Shown here piece by piece: positions 60,801 to 64,000 of a stretch of DNA of 64,000 bases. The DNA is from Paractinoplanes brasiliensis. Lineage in GTDB: Bacteria > Actinomycetota > Actinomycetes > Mycobacteriales > Micromonosporaceae. Within the stretch, counting starts at the first letter, position 1. Each line of letters opens with the position of its first letter. The DNA lies in assembly GCF_004362215.1 (NCBI RefSeq), contig NZ_SNWR01000001.1, forward strand, positions 5,190,001-5,254,000, in the 5' to 3' direction. The notes beneath the pieces are model-generated. The model had not been told where the DNA came from. It did no database searches and saw only the letters and a list, made by a program, of their open reading frames with translations. The position numbers and the translations under genes were made by a program.

Positions 60801-62124
60801 TCGGCTTGTTGTCGGCGTTGTTCTGCCGCGACCATTGGTAGAGCCAGTTCGTGGCGCCGGCGTCGGTCACCGGGGTCCAGAAGTTGAACCCGTGCGGCAC
60901 GGCGGTGGCGGGGAAGTTGTTGCCGCGCGAGTAGTCGTTGGACGACTGCGTGCCGCGGCGCGTGTCGGCGTACTCGGAAAGGTGGGCCCGCGGAGTGGGC
61001 GGGGTGACCTCGCTGATCGAGATGTCGTCGAACCACGTGCGGAAGCCGGCGGGGCCGTTGGGCTTGTCGTAGCCGACGAGGATGCGGTCGATCGTCTTGC
61101 CCTTGGCCACCTGGCCGATGTTCGCCTTTTTGAGGTTCCACTGGCTGGTGTAGAGGGTTTTGCTCTTGCCCTGTTCACTCGGGCTCACCTTGATGCCGTG
61201 CTGGTCCCGGGCTGGCATCTCTGACAAATACGATCCGTCGGTAAAGGCCAGATCCACCGCCGTGTACGTGGCAGGGTTGCTGAGATCCTTGCGGTTGAAC
61301 TCCGGGAAGATCAGGTACGACAACTCGGATTTGTCGGTTACTTCGATATTGACGTCGAAGACCTTGTTGTACGAGTACCCGCGGCCCTCGGCCGTCTGCC
61401 GCCCGGCGATCTGGAACGCCTTGAGGCCCGTGTAGCCGACGTTCGCCTTGGCAGTGGGGGAGCTGGCCGGCCCGTTGCCGACCCGGCTCTGCATCGGCCC
61501 GGTCGGCGGCGGGGTGACGTTGCCGTCAGCGAGCTCCAGATCGGCGAGCTGGGTGAGGTTGCCGGAGGGGTGCCCGGTGATGTTCAGGCGATAGATCTTG
61601 AAGCTCGCCGGGTTGGCCACCTCGTACGTCTTGGTCTGGAACCGCTCGTCGAAGGTCTCGTCGCTGCGGGTGTCGACGGTCGTCCAGTTCGCGCCGTCGG
61701 CCGAGCCCTGCAGGTTCCAGTCCCGCGGGTCCCGCTCCGGGGCATCGTTGGCACTGGTCAGCGCGTACCTCAGCACCTCGGCCGGCTCGTCCAGCGTGTA
61801 CTGCGCCCAGCTCGTCGGCGTGTCGACCAGCCACTTGGTCGCCTCGTCGCCGTCGTTGAGGTTGTTGCCGCCCTCGTTCGCGTTGGGCTGCGCGTTGACC
61901 GCGATCGCCGTGACCCGCTCGCGCAGGCTCCCCGGCATGCCGACGATCACGGTGCCGTCGACGCCACTGGCCCGTTCGCTGGTATCCGTCCAGTCAGGCT
62001 GCGCTTGACCCGCCTCGAACGACGACGCGAAGCCGGCCGCCTTTGCCTGGGCCGGCGCCCCCATCAGCATCGTCCCCACCATGGCCAGGGGCACTGTCGC
62101 AGCTATCCACCGTGGTCGGCGCAT
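57877..62124 (-). CDS. Very large secreted GH92-family enzyme with F5/8 modules and beta-repeat C-terminus
   Basis: 1415 aa from ATG 62124 (GGAGGAGGT just upstream). Signal peptide ATVPLAMVGTMLMGAPAQA. Two discoidin-like modules lie near the N-terminus (about 50-210) and near 1230-1320. The GH92 domain (about 390-1150) has YADTRRGTQSSNDYSRGN, FWDTYRTTWPAYALLTPK, GYPGDEDNGEMSAWQVFSAL. The segment corresponding to ATLEY in the other GH92 reads AMDGYIND. The C-terminal 90 residues hold four roughly 19-residue beta repeats and end in Cys-containing loops. It is a secreted enzyme for alpha-mannose-type linkages, specificity uncertain. A TTACCGGTAA palindrome lies in its promoter. Confidence 0.9.
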   Translation of the reverse strand: MRRPRWIAATVPLAMVGTMLMGAPAQAKAAGFASSFEAGQAQPDWTDTSERASGVDGTVIVGMPGSLRERVTAIAVNAQPNANEGGNNLNDGDEATKWLVDTPTSWAQYTLDEPAEVLRYALTSANDAPERDPRDWNLQGSADGANWTTVDTRSDETFDERFQTKTYEVANPASFKIYRLNITGHPSGNLTQLADLELADGNVTPPPTGPMQSRVGNGPASSPTAKANVGYTGLKAFQIAGRQTAEGRGYSYNKVFDVNIEVTDKSELSYLIFPEFNRKDLSNPATYTAVDLAFTDGSYLSEMPARDQHGIKVSPSEQGKSKTLYTSQWNLKKANIGQVAKGKTIDRILVGYDKPNGPAGFRTWFDDISISEVTPPTPRAHLSEYADTRRGTQSSNDYSRGNNFPATAVPHGFNFWTPVTDAGATNWLYQWSRQNNADNKPTIQAFSASHQPSPWMGDRQTFQVMPSTALNASRTARALPFSHDNEVAKPYYYGVTFDNGLRTEFAPTDHAALFKFTFPGDAGNLILDNVNPDAGLTIDAANRAISGWTDVNSGDLSAGWTRMFVYATFDKAVTASGSLAAGNRPSTGYASFADKTVHMRIATSLISVAQAKHNLDLEIAGDATLESVRDAARTAWDAKMRTVEVEGASEDQLVTLYSNLYRLFLYPNSAFENTGSNESPVYKHTVQSAVTSPGSTPTETGAPVKDGKVYVNNGFWDTYRTTWPAYALLTPKMAGEMVDGFVQQYRDGGWISRWSAPGYANLMVGTSSDVAFADAYRKGVKGFDVEEAYQAAVRNATVTPPNQNVGRKGLATAIFKGYTPSDATGEAMSWAMDGYINDFGISEMAAALAEKTGEKRYSEEAEYFRNRALNYVNMFDKSVGFFQGKNSSGVWRQSPENYDPRVWGYDYTETNGWNMAFHVPQDGQGLANLYGGKKGLADKLDKFFTTGETATFPGSYGGTIHEMLEARDVRMGQYGHSNQPSHHIIYMYDYAGQPAKAQKLVREALSRLYLGSEIGQGYPGDEDNGEMSAWQVFSALGFYPLQMGSPAYAVGSPLFKKATVNLENGKKIVINAPANSAENVYVQDLKINGAPYKSTSIPHDKLAGGAVLDFTMGPNPSSWGADAPPPSITTGNAPANPLRDLTGPGKGTASTAALVDDTSTTQGSGPFTYEFTSTGEQATYYTLTSGSAAGGDPSSWIVRGSYDGTTWTTIDTRSGEKFSWRRQTRPFKIASPGRYKHYSIVAEGTLAEVELLGKPAPACTTTISDEVSGALTISSGVTCLAPGATVKGLVTVRGGASLHATGANLRTALTATGAGTVSLIDSTVSGSVTATGSGAVSLAASTVSGFVTATDSGPVSIEGSTVRGIVTLTGGKTSTVVAGNTINGALTCTANKPAPVNNGLRNTGTGLRLGQCSKL
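57967..58200 (-). repeat. Four 19-20-residue beta-helix-like repeats
   Basis: Units of the form TATxSGxVSLxxSTVSGxV repeat four times near the C-terminus of the large GH92 protein (for example TATGSGAVSLAASTVSGFV). The period and alternating small/hydrophobic pattern fit turns of a right-handed beta-helix. At DNA level the copies are diverged. Confidence 0.6.
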
Positions 62125-62167
62125 CCGACCTCCTCCGATCAGTCCACGTAACGTCCGCGACACATCG

Positions 62168-62177
62168 TTACCGGTAA
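62168..62177. promoter_or_regulatory. Palindrome TTACCGGTAA upstream of the large GH92 gene
   Basis: A perfect 10-bp inverted repeat with a central CCGG, 44 bp before the ATG on the minus strand. LacI-family operators often have this symmetry, so it may be a repressor site. Its sequence differs from the site before the other GH92 gene. Confidence 0.4.
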
Positions 62178-62871
62178 ATCAATCGATGGGCAAGACCAGA
62201 TCGAACACAATCGCGCAGCCAATGACATCGATGTCAGCCGGGCCTTGTGTCCGGATCTGCCAGCCGATATGGTCACTTCAGACGACCGGCCCGACCGACC
62301 GTCATGTTCATTCATGTGCGATTCTCTCGACGGTCCGCGGGTGGCTCCACCGCGCCGTCGCCGAGGCTCTCGCTATGCCGCCCCCACGGCCCTGTCACGG
62401 TCGGCGGCGAGGCCGTCATCATCCGTACGCTCCGTCTCGCCTGACCTCACCCCGGTGGTTCCGGCGGCGGGCGACCCGCTGCCCGAGACGCCGTGTCCGT
62501 GACGACGAGGCAGCGCTCGTCCACGACGGCGACAGACAGATCAAGCGGAGCCGGTAGGACGATGCGGGTGTGATCTTGGCCGAACGCCGTCCAGCGAGTT
62601 CCTTTCAGCTGCTCCGGGTGGCCGGAAACGAGGCGGGCGCCGGATGTCCGGCCGAAGGCCGCGGCATCGGGGCGCGGCGATCACCTGCTCTGCGGATGCG
62701 GAGCAAGCCGATGTGCGGGCGTCGGCCCGACTCGTGAGTTTGTGCATGGGCATGCACCTTGCGCGGGCGGCCGCATGGTCCTGCTTCGCTGTGCCAGGAT
62801 TTCAAGTCTCGGCGCCGGCGCCAAAGGGGTGCCGTTTCTCGCCCCTTCGTGAGCGCGAGGAGGAGCACACG
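62178..62871. other. 694-bp region without a supported gene
   Basis: Open frames here (for example 62245-62502 plus and 62541-62753 minus) are short, rich in Arg/Pro/Ser and without family resemblance. It presumably carries promoters for the GH92 gene and for the membrane protein at 62872. Nothing else is seen. Confidence 0.5.
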
Positions 62872-63921
62872 ATGAAGGCCCTCGCCGAGCTCGTCCCGCA
62901 AGTCTTCTTCGACATACTCGCGCGGTATGTTCCGGGCCTCGTCCTGCTCGGCTCCTGGATCATCATGTTCGGTCACGATGAATGGCGATGGCTGCTGAAC
63001 GCTGTCGTGGGGGGCCAGCTCAACAGCGGCAACGCGATTGCGGCGGCGACGCTGGTCCTGCTTTTCGTGCCGTTCGTGGTCGGATACGTGATCGCGCCCG
63101 CGGCGAAGATCGTGCAGCGAGGCAACGAGCACGGCTGGTGGCTTCCCCCGTTGCCGAGTCGTTCCGTGTACGAGGGCGCCGATCGGCGGTGGCGCCCGAA
63201 GTATTGGTGGGTCATGAGCGACAAGGCCGCGGGAGACGGGTACGACTGGCTCCGGAAGAACGCTCCGGAGGCGGGAGCTTTCGCGGCGAAGATCCGCGCC
63301 GAGTTCACGATGCACAACGCGCTGGCGGTCGCCTTCCTGGCAATTTCCGTCATGGCTCTTTTCGCCGGGGAAATCTTGTGGGCTGCCGCAAGCGGCTCGA
63401 TCGTCCTTCTGATGGTCCGTCGTGGAGCAGAGACCGAGAAGACCTTTCAGAGCACCACTCGGAAGCTCTGCCGGGCAGCTTCTCAGGACAGCTCTCAGAA
63501 CCCGGCCCGCCCCGCGCCCGAGCTGGATCCGGCGCCGCGGCTGATTTGGTTGATACCTGGGAACAGGAACGACCAGTTCCTTTGGGAGGACGGCAAAGAC
63601 TGGCTGGACGAGCTGAAACTGTGGCTGACGCTGGAAACCCGGCGGAAGCGCCAGGATGAGCTGAGGCGGAAGTGGTTGAGGGAGCTCGTGGACATGGGCG
63701 TTGACGAGCGGACGTTGCCGGGGACGTCGCAGCGTGAGAGCACTGCCGAGACAATCGCTGCGGTTAAGAAGTGGGCCGGGACCGCGGGGAAGATTTGCAG
63801 CCGGTCGGGCCGCAGAACGTTCCGTGCAGAAGGCAGGAAGTGGGCGCGGAAGCTTCAACATGAGGCGGCACCCGAGTTCGTGTTTCGTCGGCCCGGCATC
63901 TTCTGGCGCATCAAGCCCTAG
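62872..63921 (+). CDS. Unrecognised membrane protein with charged cytoplasmic tail
   Basis: 349 aa, start ATG 62872 with GAGGAGGAG upstream. Two helices lie near the N-terminus (YVPGLVLLGSWIIMFG; AATLVLLFVPFVVGYVIAP) and two near residues 145-185 (LAVAFLAISVMALFAGEIL; AAASGSIVLLMV). Between them is a soluble loop rich in Trp (RWRPKYWWVMSD). The last 150 residues are Lys/Arg/Glu-rich and helical (LELVDMGVDERTLPG-like). No family is recognised. Its base composition is slightly less GC-rich and codon use less biased than its neighbours, which would fit an accessory gene. Confidence 0.6.
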   Translation: MKALAELVPQVFFDILARYVPGLVLLGSWIIMFGHDEWRWLLNAVVGGQLNSGNAIAAATLVLLFVPFVVGYVIAPAAKIVQRGNEHGWWLPPLPSRSVYEGADRRWRPKYWWVMSDKAAGDGYDWLRKNAPEAGAFAAKIRAEFTMHNALAVAFLAISVMALFAGEILWAAASGSIVLLMVRRGAETEKTFQSTTRKLCRAASQDSSQNPARPAPELDPAPRLIWLIPGNRNDQFLWEDGKDWLDELKLWLTLETRRKRQDELRRKWLRELVDMGVDERTLPGTSQRESTAETIAAVKKWAGTAGKICSRSGRRTFRAEGRKWARKLQHEAAPEFVFRRPGIFWRIKP

Positions 63922-63930
63922 AACGTCACC

Positions 63931-64000
63931 TCAGTCCGTACGAGCGGCAGCCGCGAACCGGGCGGCCACCTCGGCGACGGCCTCGCGCAGTTCCGGGCAC
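63931..64000 (-). CDS. C-terminal end of a minus-strand gene (partial)
   Basis: Reading in from the window edge, one frame gives CPELREAVAEVAARFAAAARTD and then TGA (63931-63933). It is alanine-rich and helical with normal actinobacterial codon bias, so it looks like a true protein tail. Too short to identify. Confidence 0.4.
   Translation of the reverse strand, partial: CPELREAVAEVAARFAAAARTD

Noticed and set aside
62605..63861. 418-codon minus-strand frame opposite the orphan membrane protein
   Set aside because: Pro/Arg-rich, no helices or motifs and no ribosome site, whereas the plus-strand frame has clean membrane segments and GAGGAGGAG before its ATG.
1..64000. tRNA, rRNA or prophage genes
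   Set aside because: No cloverleaf-type TTCGA-arm clusters, rRNA words or phage structural genes were found by eye; a tRNAscan or Infernal run was not possible.

Overview
The window comes from a very GC-rich actinobacterial chromosome. Third codon positions are almost always G or C, GTG and TTG starts are common, ATGA/GTGA start-stop overlaps are frequent, and several promoters look leaderless. F420-type LLM oxidoreductase, EACC1-caspase, GH92 and DUF6766 genes, together with frequent use of the CGTACG word, suggest a Micromonosporaceae member such as Actinoplanes or a relative. That placement is an inference. No rRNA, tRNA, CRISPR array or prophage was seen.

Layout. (1) 3-10361: a co-directional choline/glycine-betaine uptake and demethylation operon. 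It has a GMC oxidoreductase (5' end outside the window), a betaine-type ABC transporter (ATPase, a double permease apparently split by a frameshift, and a lipoprotein binding protein), dimethylglycine oxidase, monomeric sarcosine oxidase and a Rieske betaine-demethylase-like oxygenase. Together these could take betaine stepwise to glycine. Several of the genes carry low-complexity or tandem-repeat insertions in loops, including a 9-copy 18-bp minisatellite. (2) 10434-24332: an L-type lectin, then a tightly overlapping polysaccharide operon (GT2, GT4, GT-C-like membrane protein, DUF1616-like protein, Wzx-type flippase, two more GT4s). Beside it lie secreted GH5 and GH16 glycoside hydrolases and a LacI regulator with candidate operators in their shared promoter region. 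(3) 24407-28764: a TPR protein, a lipoprotein/microprotein/DUF6766 operon, an Hsp70-like ATPase and an F420-dependent oxidoreductase. (4) 28765-36321: a 0.77-kb gap, then an oligopeptide-type ABC operon with a perfect 20-bp stem-loop after the binding-protein gene, ending in a membrane-anchored CBM6-like protein.

(5) 36352-44067: Hsp20, a DUF985 cupin, an SOS-regulated dinB with a near-perfect LexA box, three DnaA-box-like words, an IS110 remnant, a translationally coupled EACC1-caspase pair read towards that remnant, cobF, a lipoprotein and an MFS transporter. (6) 44272-50341: a membrane PAS-GGDEF-EAL protein and a divergent secreted GH92 alpha-mannosidase behind two palindromes. (7) 50529-57838: SprT-like protein, an MmyB-type XRE regulator with a coupled remnant ORF, a trypsin-like protease, a PhyH dioxygenase, a VOC protein, nadE and a YcaQ-type DNA glycosylase. 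(8) 57877-64000: a very large second GH92 enzyme, a 0.75-kb gap, an unrecognised membrane protein and the tail of a minus-strand gene.

The strongest candidate for an under-described system is the EACC1-caspase pair at 39296-41373. An N-terminal caspase with an intact His/Cys dyad is followed by an EF-hand-like loop, a helical region, one membrane helix and a C-terminal region built from two copies of a cysteine-containing module. It reads as a membrane-anchored sensor-protease in which an outside signal might control an inside caspase.
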